A stretch of 64,000 nt of DNA, taken from the NCBI RefSeq assembly GCF_020215665.1, contig NZ_CP084061.1:1364001-1428000 (forward strand). Reading direction: 5' to 3'. Positions 25,793 to 34,525 of the stretch are shown here, one piece after another; positions within the stretch are counted from its first letter, which is position 1, and every line of letters starts with the position of its first letter. The notes below the pieces were generated by a model, which saw only the letters and a list, made by a program, of their open reading frames with translations, searched no databases and was not told the origin of the DNA. The position numbers were made by a program, and so were the translations under genes. The stretch is from Blautia parvula. GTDB taxonomy: Bacteria; Bacillota; Clostridia; Lachnospirales; Lachnospiraceae.

Positions 25793-25934
25793 TTATGCAG
25801 TACGAATAATCACCTGTTTTTCCATAAAATTTCGTATTTCCCAACTGTAGTTTTTATATCTCCTTTTTCTTATAATCTAAGTATAGTAGTTGTTCGGTAA
25901 TTCTGCAGAACATTCAAACAATATATGCAGAACA
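25793..25934 (+). promoter_or_regulatory. Three TGCAG-type motifs and -10 box before the MFS gene
   Basis: The 327-bp gap before the MFS gene contains TTATGCAGTAC (25793-25803), the palindrome TTCTGCAGAA extended to CA (25901-25912) and ATATGCAGAACA (25923-25934). A TATAAT -10 box lies at 25871-25876; its -35 is weak, as expected for an activated promoter. The rest of the gap shows nothing I can name. Confidence 0.55.
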
Positions 25935-26020
25935 CTGATTTTGCTGTTATTTCCGGAAAATGCGAAACCAACTGACCGCAGCACAAAAAGAGAGAATGAA
26001 AAGAAAAAGGAGGCTTTCGT

Positions 26021-27196
26021 ATGAGCACTACGAAAAATAAGGTTGGTCTGAAAGAGACCATAGCCATACTATCTCTATATTTTGTATCCATGGGATTTAC
26101 TGTTGTGACGCCTGCTATGGCGAAACTGGCAGCAGCTTTTCCTGACAACAACTTTTCCCTGATATCCACCCTTCCCACCCTCTTCGTGGTATTTGCCACT
26201 CTATGGGCAGGTACTGTGGCAGGGAAAAAGGTAAAATACCGCACCCTGGCCCTGACCGGCTGTATTATTTTCACTGTATCCGGCACACTTCCCGCCATCG
26301 TGGGCGGTTCCTTTGCCTTTATCCTGGTGACACGCGCACTGGTAGGTATCGGCCTGGGCCTCATGGCTCCTCTTGGAAACGCACTGATCATCGGTCTGTA
26401 TGAAGGCCAGAAACAGGCAGCTTACCTGGGATACGGCACACTGCTTATGAACGGCGGCGGTATTATTCTCCAGATGCTTGGCGGCGCTCTGGCTGATATC
26501 GGCTGGAAGACCACCTTCTTCGGACATCTTCTGGGCGTCATCTCCATCGTATGTCTGATCTTCCTGCCGGAACCGGAAAAAGCTCCTGTACAGCAGGAAA
26601 CCGGCGGCAAACCGGCAGCAAAAGACAAAATATCACCTTTTGTATACACCATTGCCATTTTGTTTCTGCTGTTTAATGTATTGAACTACCCTGTTATGCT
26701 GAACATGTCCCTGATGTTTGAAATGAAGGGTGCCGGCGGTGCGACCATGGCTGCAACAGCTCTGTCCCTTTACACAGTTGCCGGATGTGTGGCAGGTTTC
26801 CTGTTCGGTACGATCTTCAAGATAATGAAACGTTTCTGTCTTCCCATTGCCTTCTTCCTCTGGGCAATCGGCGCTTACTGCATTTACATAGGCAAAACCA
26901 TGGTGGTCATGTCAGCAGGTACTATTTTGATCGGATTCGCATTCTCCGTGATCATGCCTGCAGCCTTCACACTGGTTGGTATGCGTACCCCGCCTTCCAC
27001 AGTGGCGATCGGAACTTCCATTGTCATGGCACTTATGAACCTGGGCGGCTTCCTCAGCAGCTTCTGGCTGTCTCTGCTGAAAGCGATCTGCGGTGAAAAT
27101 ATTTACTCTCCGCTGCTGGTGGAAACTGTGATCATTGCGGTACTGGGCGTTGTATTTTTGATCTACAACCCTTTCCCAAAACAGGCTGAGCAGTAA
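26021..27196 (+). CDS. MFS transporter
   Basis: 391 aa with about 12 membrane segments in two halves. It includes the loop-2/3 pattern LWAGTVAGKKVKYRTLALTG and a charged central loop (about residues 185-210, PEPEKAPVQQETGGKPAAKDK). It starts behind AAAGGAGG. The gene lies 27 bp before the URO-D-family gene and after a PucR regulator, so it likely imports the substrate of that enzyme. MFS sequences do not reveal the substrate here. Confidence 0.9.
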   Translation: MSTTKNKVGLKETIAILSLYFVSMGFTVVTPAMAKLAAAFPDNNFSLISTLPTLFVVFATLWAGTVAGKKVKYRTLALTGCIIFTVSGTLPAIVGGSFAFILVTRALVGIGLGLMAPLGNALIIGLYEGQKQAAYLGYGTLLMNGGGIILQMLGGALADIGWKTTFFGHLLGVISIVCLIFLPEPEKAPVQQETGGKPAAKDKISPFVYTIAILFLLFNVLNYPVMLNMSLMFEMKGAGGATMAATALSLYTVAGCVAGFLFGTIFKIMKRFCLPIAFFLWAIGAYCIYIGKTMVVMSAGTILIGFAFSVIMPAAFTLVGMRTPPSTVAIGTSIVMALMNLGGFLSSFWLSLLKAICGENIYSPLLVETVIIAVLGVVFLIYNPFPKQAEQ

Positions 27197-27223
27197 AAGC
27201 ACCCCTTTACAGGAGGAAACTAT

Positions 27224-28213
27224 ATGCTGACGAAAAGAGAAAATTTCCTGGAAACCATCCGGGGCGGCAGACCTGACCGTTTTGTCAACCAATATGAAGC
27301 TTTCCGGATACTTTACAATCCCGTTATGATGCACAGCCCAATGCCCGGCCCCGGGGATCTATATGTGGTGAATGACTGGGGAATCGTAAATTCATGGCCG
27401 GCCGGAACACCGGGACCTTTCCCGGTACACAAGCCGGAAACCATTGTCATCAAGGATATTACCCACTGGAGAGATTATGTCCATGCCCCCGCCACCAAAT
27501 ATTCGGAGGCGGAGTGGGAGCCGTTTATCAAACAGGCGGAAGAGGTGGACCGGAAAGAATATTTTGCTACCCCCTTCGTGGCGCCGGGGCTTTTTGAACA
27601 GTGCCACCACCTGGGTGAGATTCAGAACACCCTCATCAACTTCTATGAGGAGCCTGAATACATGCACGAGCTGATCGACTATCTGACGGAATACGAGCTG
27701 TCCCTTGCGGAGGAAATCTGTACGCATTTAAAACCGGATGCCCTGTTCCACCACGACGACTGGGGAAGCCAGACTTCCACCTTCATCTCACCGGAAATGT
27801 TTGAGGAATTCTACCTTCCGTCCTATAAGAAGATTTACGGGATGTACAAATCCATGGGTGTGGAAGTGATCATACATCACTCTGATTCCTATGCGGCAAC
27901 CCTGGTTCCCTACATGGTTGAGATGGGTATTGATGTATGGCAGGGAGTCATGTGCTCCAACAATATCCCGGATCTGATCGCAAAATACGGCGGGAAACTT
28001 TCTTTTATGGGCGGCATAGACAGTGCAAAAGTGGATTATGAAGGCTGGACAAGAGAAGTGATCGCAAAAGAAGTACGGCGTGCCTGCGAGGAAAACGGCA
28101 GATTGTATTTCATCCCCAACACTTCTCAGGGACTTCCCATGAGTACCTTCCCCGGTGTCTATGAGACAGTGACCGAGGAAATAGATAAATACAGCAAAGT
28201 GGTTTTTGGTTAA
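27224..28213 (+). CDS. uroporphyrinogen decarboxylase-family protein (methyltransferase-like)
   Basis: 329 aa TIM-barrel protein of the URO-D superfamily. It opens LTKRENFLETIRGGRPDRF and has the C-terminal pattern FMGGIDSAKVDYEG and NGRLYFIPNTSQGLPMSTF. True HemE has an N-terminal Arg-rich substrate site that I do not see, and the gene is not near heme genes. The MFS/PucR setting fits the corrinoid-linked methyltransferase branch (MtaA/CmuA/O-demethylase-like). HH-DD at HHDDWGSQ and HHSDSYA are possible metal ligands. No corrinoid protein gene is adjacent, which weakens that idea. It starts behind AGGAGGA and ends at a strong terminator. Confidence 0.82.
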   Translation: MLTKRENFLETIRGGRPDRFVNQYEAFRILYNPVMMHSPMPGPGDLYVVNDWGIVNSWPAGTPGPFPVHKPETIVIKDITHWRDYVHAPATKYSEAEWEPFIKQAEEVDRKEYFATPFVAPGLFEQCHHLGEIQNTLINFYEEPEYMHELIDYLTEYELSLAEEICTHLKPDALFHHDDWGSQTSTFISPEMFEEFYLPSYKKIYGMYKSMGVEVIIHHSDSYAATLVPYMVEMGIDVWQGVMCSNNIPDLIAKYGGKLSFMGGIDSAKVDYEGWTREVIAKEVRRACEENGRLYFIPNTSQGLPMSTFPGVYETVTEEIDKYSKVVFG

Positions 28214-28223
28214 TACCCTTTAA

Positions 28224-28267
28224 AAGGGCGCCCTGCAGTTCCCGCTGCAAAGGCGCCCTTCCTTTTA
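28224..28267. terminator. Terminator between convergent genes
   Basis: 9-bp stem AAGGGCGCC/GGCGCCCTT with an inner TGCAG/CTGCA hairpin, followed by CCTTTTATT. It closes the URO-D gene and lies at the end of the convergent DUF362 gene. Confidence 0.85.
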
Positions 28268-29365
28268 TTCCTGTTTTTCAATATAATCTTTTAAAAATTC
28301 ATAGATCTGATTCTCCGTTGGCGGACATCCCTTCAGGGAGTGCCGGAAGCATCTGGTACAATTACCGATTCCAAGCTCCCCGGATTTTTTCTGAAATCCC
28401 TGTCCGATGCAGATCTTTGTCTTCAGCTCTTTGAAAAGCCCTTCCTCCTTCAGTTGGTCCAGAGCAGGGATCAGATATCCATAACAGGCACTGCAGGATT
28501 CCACCTCCTCCACAGCGTCCTGAAGCTCCACGATTTTTCTCTTGACAGGCACATGAACGGAATGCTCCTGTTCATTGCAGGCGCGAAGCACGGCTTTTGA
28601 AAAATCAGCGCTTCCCACTCCCAGCTTCTCCGCTATTTTTATATATGGCACCTCCTCTGTTTCATAATTCAGAAGATGGCATACATAGGTGTCACAGAGC
28701 ACCGGGTCGGCTGCCGCTAAAATCCTGTCCATCACCACCGGATTGCCCCCGTCCTCAAAGTCCAGGTCCCCGCAGATGTTGTCCACCACAATGAAATCCT
28801 GGCGCAATACTGTGTTCAGATGAGCAATCGGCTTGTGCAGCCCCATGGCGTGAAAATGTCTCTTCTCTTTATTGGGTATCAGCCCCTTCATGTTTTTCAG
28901 GGCACAGGTGACCTTTGTCTGGCAGTGTCCCTTCAGCACAGGCACATTGATCAGAAAATCAAGGGCCAGGGCACTGTCACAGATCTGCAGCTGCATTCCC
29001 GCACAGTCACAGGATGTGGTGCTGTCCTTCTGGGTATCCACAAGTTCTACCCCGTATTGCTTTGCCAGACTGTCATATCCGCACACCTGAAAAGCCTCCG
29101 CAGTCCGGTCTCCCACCCAGGAGCCCTCCAGGATCACCAGGTTTTCATAGTTTCTCTCCTGCAGATATTCCAGAATCCCGGCAATGATCTCCGGGTGTGT
29201 GGTAGCCCCGTAGGAAGCCTCTGTGGGGGATACCAGATTGGGCTTAATGCCGATGCGGCATCTTCTGTCAGGTATCCGTGTGTCCAGTTCTGCCTCTCTT
29301 AAAAGGCGCTTTGTCATCTCTTTGTAGTCTTTTCCGTGTATCATCAGAATTTCGTTTTTTTCCAT
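28265..29365 (-). CDS. DUF362 domain-containing protein
   Basis: 366 aa. It matches the DUF362 pattern: IGIKPNLVSP near residue 38, LVILEGSWVGDRT, INVPVLKGHCQTKVTCALKNMKG and VVDNICGDLDFEDGGNP with the aspartates of a metal site. The C-terminal third has several Cys (ESCSACYGYLIPAL, GIGNCTRCFRHSLKGCPP) that could hold an iron-sulfur cluster, although not as a standard ferredoxin pair. The family's role is poorly known; members are linked to redox or menaquinone-like chemistry. It stands alone between a convergent gene and a divergent one. Confidence 0.85.
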   Translation of the reverse strand: MEKNEILMIHGKDYKEMTKRLLREAELDTRIPDRRCRIGIKPNLVSPTEASYGATTHPEIIAGILEYLQERNYENLVILEGSWVGDRTAEAFQVCGYDSLAKQYGVELVDTQKDSTTSCDCAGMQLQICDSALALDFLINVPVLKGHCQTKVTCALKNMKGLIPNKEKRHFHAMGLHKPIAHLNTVLRQDFIVVDNICGDLDFEDGGNPVVMDRILAAADPVLCDTYVCHLLNYETEEVPYIKIAEKLGVGSADFSKAVLRACNEQEHSVHVPVKRKIVELQDAVEEVESCSACYGYLIPALDQLKEEGLFKELKTKICIGQGFQKKSGELGIGNCTRCFRHSLKGCPPTENQIYEFLKDYIEKQE

Positions 29366-29545
29366 TTCTCTGCCGGCTCCTTTATCGCCTCTTTTCTCTG
29401 GAAAACAGGCATTTTTTTCATTTTACTGTCACCAAAATAGTATCATAATTCCCCTGTATATGCTATACTTGTTTTATGGATTTTCCGCTGTCAAAAGCCT
29501 GCGGCAGCGGTACGTAAATACAAAAAGAGAAAAGGATTTATTACT

Positions 29546-30334
29546 ATGTACGAAGAATTGTATGAACCCATTCCCCAGACAAAACCCTATCTGAAACGTC
29601 TGGGACTTACCGCTGTGCCGGCGGCTGACAAGGAGAATCTGGACCGGCTCATCTACGCCCACCAGCTCCATGTCCCCTTCGAGGATCTGGATGTGTGTGA
29701 ATTCAAGAGAACCGCATCCCTGTCCATCTCCTCTCTGTATGAAAAGATCGTGTTGAAAAAACGGGGCGGATACTGTTATGAACTGAATGCACTTTTTGCC
29801 TCCCTGCTCACTGCCTGTGGGTATGAAGTCACACCCTGTATGGCCAGAATCATCCGGGACTGCGATGACGAGTTCATCCCCCCGATTTCCCACCGGATCA
29901 ACCTTGTGCGGATAGACGGGCAGCAGCATTTCTGTGACGTGGGATACGGCGGTCCCATGCCCGCTGCCTCCATGCCCCTTGTGGACGGCTTAGAGGAATG
30001 CATCAAAGGCCAGACCTTCCGTCTTGACCAGACAGATGCTTTCTGGTGGAAGCTTTCCTACTGCTCCAAAGATACGTTTTCCACTGTCATGAGCTTTTCC
30101 CCTGTTCCCTGTGAACCGGTGGATTTTGTGGCTTTGAACGCCTTTGCCTCCACCCACGAACATTCTGTCTTTCCGCGTCTGCGCATGGTGAATCTGCGGA
30201 CGCCGGGAGGAAGTGTGTCCCTGATGGGAGACATTTTCACCTGTTCGGAAAACGGTGAAAAGACCGTCCGGCAGATAACGGAGGAGGAATTCCTCCCTGT
30301 GCTGGAACAGTATTTTCATCTGCATATCTCCTGA
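29546..30334 (+). CDS. arylamine N-acetyltransferase
   Basis: 262 aa, the usual NAT length. It transfers acetyl from acetyl-CoA to arylamines and hydrazines. The catalytic triad is complete: C77 (RGGYCYELN), H116 (PISHRINLV) and D131 (FCDVGYGGP). VPFEDLDV near residue 43 is also conserved. In gut bacteria such enzymes modify drugs like 5-aminosalicylate. It starts behind AAAAGGA. A single-gene unit; its 3' end overlaps the end of the convergent gene at 30316. Confidence 0.93.
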   Translation: MYEELYEPIPQTKPYLKRLGLTAVPAADKENLDRLIYAHQLHVPFEDLDVCEFKRTASLSISSLYEKIVLKKRGGYCYELNALFASLLTACGYEVTPCMARIIRDCDDEFIPPISHRINLVRIDGQQHFCDVGYGGPMPAASMPLVDGLEECIKGQTFRLDQTDAFWWKLSYCSKDTFSTVMSFSPVPCEPVDFVALNAFASTHEHSVFPRLRMVNLRTPGGSVSLMGDIFTCSENGEKTVRQITEEEFLPVLEQYFHLHIS

Positions 30335-30687
30335 TCTTCGGTACAAATCACCCCGTCTGCCGGCTGAGCAGACGGGGCATTCTTTATCATTGCCCAGCGG
30401 TGTTCCTCCAGAAAAAAGATGAGTTTTATCTCTGTCTCATATCCCTCTTCTTCTATTTTACAGACATATTCCAGTGTGGGAATGCCATTGTAGTGTTTTT
30501 CCTCCCTGCAAAGGACCCGGATGCTGCGGACCGTGTGGATCTGTCCTTCCTCATCCTGGTATTTTAAAAGCTGCAGGCTGGTATCCCCTTTGCTGGTAAA
30601 CCAGCAGCCCACGGCAATGCTCTTTTGTTCTCCCCGGATACTGCCTGCATCCGCTTTCTCCATATGGATATCTGTGCCGAATGCCAT
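30316..30687 (-). CDS. small unknown protein downstream of the Y-family polymerase
   Basis: 123 aa, family not recognised. It begins MAFGTDIHMEKADAGSIRGEQ, then a beta-rich core (SIAVGCWFTSKGDTSLQLLKYQ, IRVLCREEKHYNGIPTLEYVCKI, TEIKLIFFLEEHRWAMIKN). No signal or membrane segment. It starts behind GAGAGGAGAG, 14 bp after the polymerase gene, so the two are co-transcribed under the LexA box at 31993. A YolD-like accessory role for the polymerase is possible: YolD-type partners of UvrX-class polymerases have a similar size and position. The sequence match is not clear to me. Confidence 0.7.
   Translation of the reverse strand: MAFGTDIHMEKADAGSIRGEQKSIAVGCWFTSKGDTSLQLLKYQDEEGQIHTVRSIRVLCREEKHYNGIPTLEYVCKIEEEGYETEIKLIFFLEEHRWAMIKNAPSAQPADGVICTEDQEICR
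30351..30377 (+). terminator. Hairpin after the N-acetyltransferase gene
   Basis: Perfect 10-bp stem CCCCGTCTGC/GCAGACGGGG with a 7-nt loop, followed by CATTCTTTA. It lies inside the coding end of the convergent gene at 30316-30687 and probably ends the NAT transcript; the T-run is weak. Confidence 0.55.
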
Positions 30688-30701
30688 AATTCTCTCTCCT
30701 C

Positions 30702-31949
30702 TCAGTGTTCACAGCGGTAACGTTTCTCCCTGGACATCCCGCCGCTCATATGGTCAATGGGGGATTCCAGGAACACGGCCCGCTTTACCGCATCCATACC
30801 ATACCGCCTCCGTATGGTGTCCACGGCCCGGTCCAGCCGCTCCAGTTTCCCGTAATCCCTTGTGTCAAAAAGTTCCATCTGCCGCATGGCATTTTCATCC
30901 TGTATCCTGCCTGTGTGTATGCCCAGATGCCGGATGGGAAGCCCGTCCCAGAGTTTCAGAAAGAGACTGCAGGCATGGCGGTGCAGCTCCTCTGTAATGT
31001 TCGTGGGAGCCGGAAGCCGGCACTGATGAGAGGCAGTCTGAAAAAGATAATCCTTGATACTCACAGACAGCACTTCTGCCTTCTTTCCGTCCTTTCTAAG
31101 CCTGGCTCCCACCGTTTCCGCCAGAGCCAGAAGCACCAGGGATGCCTGAGACGCAGATGTCACATCCACCGGAATGGTGGTGGAATTTCCATATCCCTTG
31201 TTGGGCGGCGGCACAGCCTCCACCAGGGAAAAGTCTCTTCCGTTGGCAAAATTCCAGATAAGTTCCCCCTGCTTCTTCATGTGCCGTTTCAGTATCTCCA
31301 CATCAGTCCGCGCCAGATCCCCTATGGTATAGATACCCAGATTACAGAGCTTTTTTGCCGAAGCCCTCCCCACAAAAAACAGCTCACTTACAGGAAGGGG
31401 CCACAGCTTCAGCGGAATCTCCTGCGCAAAAAGGGTGTGCGTCCTGTCAGGCTTCCTGAAATCAGAAGCCATCTTTGCCAGCAGCTTGTTCTCAGAGATA
31501 CCGATATTGACGGTAAATCCCAGCTCTTCCCGGATTCTTTCACGGATACGGTCAGCCGCCTGTTCCGGGGATCCGAAAAGTTTTTGCGTGCCGCTCATAT
31601 CCACGTATGCCTCGTCAATAGAATACTGCTCCACATCCGGGGAATATTCCCTCAAAAGAGTCAGCAGGGCATGGGAACTCCTGTCATAGAGGCTGTAATC
31701 GGGAGGTACAATGGTAAGGGGGCCGTACTTCTGCCTGGCCTCCCAGATCGAGTCACCGGTACGGATTCCATATGCTTTTGCCGGCATGGATTTCGCCAGA
31801 ATGATTCCATGCCTCTGGTTTACATCCCCTCCCACCGCGGAAGGAATATCCCGCAGATCCAGAACTTCTCCCCTGTATTTCCTTCTGTATACCGCCTCCC
31901 AGGACAGATAGGCGCTGTTGACATCCACATGAAAAATGACCTTCTCCAT
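30702..31949 (-). CDS. Y-family DNA polymerase (DinB/UvrX-like)
   Basis: 415 aa translesion polymerase. It has the metal-binding start FHVDVNSAYLSWEAV (D9 with E16-type residues), the finger segment GIILAKSMPAKAYGI and the catalytic YSIDEAYVDMSG. The thumb (VGRASAKKLCNLGIYTIGDLA) and little finger (LRKDGKKAEVLSVSIKDY) follow. The GTG at 31958 is too close to the ribosome binding site GAGGTG, so I prefer the ATG at 31949. It is directly preceded by a perfect LexA box, so it belongs to the SOS response. A small unknown gene follows in the same transcript. Confidence 0.92.
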   Translation of the reverse strand: MEKVIFHVDVNSAYLSWEAVYRRKYRGEVLDLRDIPSAVGGDVNQRHGIILAKSMPAKAYGIRTGDSIWEARQKYGPLTIVPPDYSLYDRSSHALLTLLREYSPDVEQYSIDEAYVDMSGTQKLFGSPEQAADRIRERIREELGFTVNIGISENKLLAKMASDFRKPDRTHTLFAQEIPLKLWPLPVSELFFVGRASAKKLCNLGIYTIGDLARTDVEILKRHMKKQGELIWNFANGRDFSLVEAVPPPNKGYGNSTTIPVDVTSASQASLVLLALAETVGARLRKDGKKAEVLSVSIKDYLFQTASHQCRLPAPTNITEELHRHACSLFLKLWDGLPIRHLGIHTGRIQDENAMRQMELFDTRDYGKLERLDRAVDTIRRRYGMDAVKRAVFLESPIDHMSGGMSREKRYRCEH

Positions 31950-31992
31950 TTTCATCACCTCATTACATTCTATTCATGTAAGAATTATATCA

Positions 31993-32004
31993 GAACATAT
32001 GTTC
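31993..32004 (-). promoter_or_regulatory. LexA (SOS) box
   Basis: GAACATATGTTC, a perfect GAAC-N4-GTTC palindrome as used by Gram-positive LexA (flanked C-A and T-G to give a 16-bp palindrome). It is 44 bp upstream of the polymerase start. Confidence 0.9.
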
Positions 32005-32039
32005 TGTTTTAAATAGGTGATTCATGGAAAAAGGACCCG

Positions 32040-32627
32040 CTACTGCAGGTCCAGTGTCTGTTGCTCATATTCTGTACTATTATAAAGCATGACCGGTGTC
32101 TGCCCAAGCAGGTCTTCCGCCTTCTGTCTGCTGAAGATCCAGTCCTTAACCTGCCGTTCCTCCAGGATCAGGGGCATCCTGTCATGAATCCGGCGCATGG
32201 AGTCATTGGCCTGCGTGGTCAGGATCACAAACCGTTCTTCCTCTCCATACCGGTTATAAATGCCGGCAAAAAATAAAATTCTGCCGTCAGGTCTTGTAAA
32301 TGTGTACTTTTCTTTCTTTTTATCCCACTCATAGAAATTTTTGGCCGGAATCACGCATCTCCGAAGAAGAAGGCTGTCACGAAATGTTCTCTTTTCCAGT
32401 GCTGTCTCCTGCCTTGCGTTAAAGATCACCCGGCTTTTTTCAAATCCGGGAAATCCCCACATAAGCTCCTCCCCGCACAGCTCTCCCTCTCTTCCCGTGA
32501 CCACAGGTGCACTCTGGGAGGGAAATACATCCCGGCTCTTTTCTTCCAGCAGTTTTTTATCAATCTGGCGTACCAATTTTTCCATTTCCCTGATGGTATC
32601 ATCATCAATATAATATCTGCCGCACAT
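32040..32627 (-). CDS. SOS-response-associated peptidase (SRAP/YedK-HMCES)
   Basis: 195 aa. SRAP proteins crosslink to abasic sites in single-stranded DNA through Cys2 and protect them. MCGRYY at the start gives C2 after Met removal. NARQET (Asn, about residue 76), AKNFYEW (Glu) and the His in RIHDRMPLIL complete the active site. I place the start at 32627, behind AGGAGGG; the upstream in-frame extension has no such site. It lies next to the LexA-controlled polymerase, but the LexA box is downstream of this gene, so SOS control of it is not shown. Confidence 0.93.
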   Translation of the reverse strand: MCGRYYIDDDTIREMEKLVRQIDKKLLEEKSRDVFPSQSAPVVTGREGELCGEELMWGFPGFEKSRVIFNARQETALEKRTFRDSLLLRRCVIPAKNFYEWDKKKEKYTFTRPDGRILFFAGIYNRYGEEERFVILTTQANDSMRRIHDRMPLILEERQVKDWIFSRQKAEDLLGQTPVMLYNSTEYEQQTLDLQ

Positions 32628-32693
32628 AAGCCCTCCTTTTTTCTTTCCTATCTGTAAGGATGCGCATCTGTATTTCTCTTTATTCTCCGTGTG

Positions 32694-32721
32694 AAAAGGA
32701 GATGCGAAAAATCGCATCTCC
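32694..32721 (-). terminator. Terminator after the small gene at 32729
   Basis: Perfect 10-bp stem GGAGATGCGA/TCGCATCTCC with a 4-nt loop, followed on the minus strand by TTTTCAC. It ends the transcript of the 72-aa gene before the SRAP gene. Confidence 0.9.
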
Positions 32722-32728
32722 CCTGTTC

Positions 32729-32947
32729 TCACGCCTCTGTAAAGGTATACCTCTCTTTTACGCCGTTGGTCACAACTTCGTACACAACGGAACCGTCCTC
32801 ACGCTCTGTCTTCTCACAGGTGGAAACTTTGCTGGTCAAACCCTTCATGTAAGTGTCCAGATCATCAGTATCCACTTCTTTGATCTGGGAATCCGGATGT
32901 CCGTCACACAGATTATAAATCTCATGAATCAGTTCATAATGTTTCAT
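32729..32947 (-). CDS. small unknown acidic protein
   Basis: 72 aa, family not recognised. It begins MKHYELIHEIYNLCDGHPDSQ and ends in two beta-like stretches (SVVYEVVTNGVKERYTFTEA). Mostly charged and soluble; one Cys. It starts at the ATG at 32947, because AGGAGG lies 9 nt upstream. A strong terminator follows directly, so it is expressed as its own transcript. Codon use looks like its neighbours. Confidence 0.75.
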   Translation of the reverse strand: MKHYELIHEIYNLCDGHPDSQIKEVDTDDLDTYMKGLTSKVSTCEKTEREDGSVVYEVVTNGVKERYTFTEA

Positions 32948-33110
32948 ACACAATTACCTCCTTGTATTCATGGTTTCTATACATAACTGCTCTTATACAC
33001 GGTCAGCGCAGTCAATGCGCAGATCTGACGGGACAGTTACTTTATACTTCTATTATAAACGAATTTCCTGATTTTTACAAAGCTTCTTTTTGATTTTTCA
33101 GTTTTTTCTT

Positions 33111-34436
33111 CTATTCTTCGGAATGTTCTCTCTTCCACTGCAGAACAGACTCCAAACGCGCTTTGACGATTTTTTCCTCCCCCTGTTCTGTGGGGTGGTA
33201 ATAGCGTCTGTCCTTTAGAGAATCCGGCATACACTGCATGGTGCTCAGTTTCTCCTGTGTATCATGGGCATAGACATATCCCTGTCCGTAGTCCAGCTCC
33301 TTCATAAGCTTTGTGGGCGCGTTGCGCAGCTGGAGGGGAACCGGTTCTGCTCTTTTATTCTTCACATCCTCCTTGCAGTGCTCGCAGGCAGCATACAGGG
33401 CATTGGATTTCGGCGCCATGGCAAGATATGTAACTGCATGTGTCAGATGCACATCGCACTCCGGCATTCCCAGAAAATGACAGGCCTGGTATGCTGCCAC
33501 TGCCACCTGCAGGGCATTGCTGTCCGCCATCCCCACATCCTCACTGGCAAAGCGTATCAGCCTCCTGGCAATATAGAGAGGATTTTCCCCGCCCTCCAGC
33601 ATCCGGCACATCCAATAGATAGCCGCGTCCGGGTCACTGTTCCGCATGGATTTATGCAGGGCGGATATCAGGTTATAATGCTCCTCCCCGGTCTTGTCAT
33701 ACAGCAGGGATTTCCTGCTGATGCACTGCTCCATCCCTTCCCGGGTCACGGTAATGCCCTCTGCCGTGATTTCTCCGTTTAAGACCGCCATCTCCAAGGT
33801 GTTGAGGGCAGTTCTGGCATCTCCGTTTGCAAAAACAGCTATGGCCGTAAGCTGTTCCTCTGTGATACGGACATTCTGCCCGCCAAACCCTGCCGGGTTT
33901 ACCAGGGCATGTTCCAAAAGCTTCACCAGATCCTTTTCCTCCAGTGCCTTCAGCACAAATACCTTACACCGTGACAAAAGAGCCGCGTTGATCTCAAAGG
34001 AAGGATTCTCCGTGGTGGCCCCGATGAGCGTAATGCTGCCCTTCTCCACATACGGGAGAAAAGCATCCTGCTGGGCTTTGTTAAAGCGGTGGATCTCGTC
34101 CACAAAAAGAACCGTGCGGATTCCCATTCTCCGGCTGGTCTCCGCATGGCTCATCACATCTTTGATCTCTTTGATGCCGCTGGTCACCGCGCTGAAATTA
34201 ATAAAATCAGCTTTTGTCCTTCCCGCAATGATACTGGCCAGCGTGGTTTTCCCCACTCCGGGCGGCCCCCAGAAGATCATGGAAGAGATCTGGTCCCGCT
34301 CTATGAGCTGACGCAACATCTTCCCTCTTCCGAGCAGATGCTCCTGCCCTACAAAATCCTCCAGACGCTCCGGCCTCAGGCGGCTTGCAAGGGGAGCCGT
34401 CTGCCCTCTGTCGTCAAATAATGTCATCTGTTCCAT
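33111..34436 (-). CDS. rarA: replication-associated recombination protein A (AAA ATPase)
   Basis: 441 aa clamp-loader-like ATPase acting at stalled replication forks. Walker A is GPPGVGKT (57-64), Walker B LFVDEIHRFN, and sensor 1 GATTENPSFEIN. The C-terminal half carries the family segments LYIARRLIRFASEDVGMAD and AVTYLAMAPKSNALY. YHPTEQGEEKI near the end is usual in Firmicutes. Length and all motifs are intact. Single gene, divergent from the sigma factor at 34605. Confidence 0.96.
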   Translation of the reverse strand: MEQMTLFDDRGQTAPLASRLRPERLEDFVGQEHLLGRGKMLRQLIERDQISSMIFWGPPGVGKTTLASIIAGRTKADFINFSAVTSGIKEIKDVMSHAETSRRMGIRTVLFVDEIHRFNKAQQDAFLPYVEKGSITLIGATTENPSFEINAALLSRCKVFVLKALEEKDLVKLLEHALVNPAGFGGQNVRITEEQLTAIAVFANGDARTALNTLEMAVLNGEITAEGITVTREGMEQCISRKSLLYDKTGEEHYNLISALHKSMRNSDPDAAIYWMCRMLEGGENPLYIARRLIRFASEDVGMADSNALQVAVAAYQACHFLGMPECDVHLTHAVTYLAMAPKSNALYAACEHCKEDVKNKRAEPVPLQLRNAPTKLMKELDYGQGYVYAHDTQEKLSTMQCMPDSLKDRRYYHPTEQGEEKIVKARLESVLQWKREHSEE

Positions 34437-34525
34437 ATCACCTGTACCTCCGTAAACGAACCGTCTTAACTCATCATTACTATCTTACCAAACATTCGTT
34501 CGTACAGCAATATTTCTTTTTTTAT

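Noticed and set aside
30705-32012. 435-codon plus-strand frame opposite the Y-family polymerase
   Set aside because: It mirrors the polymerase gene, has no ribosome binding site, and shows low-complexity His/Gln-rich sequence. The polymerase motifs and LexA box settle the strand.
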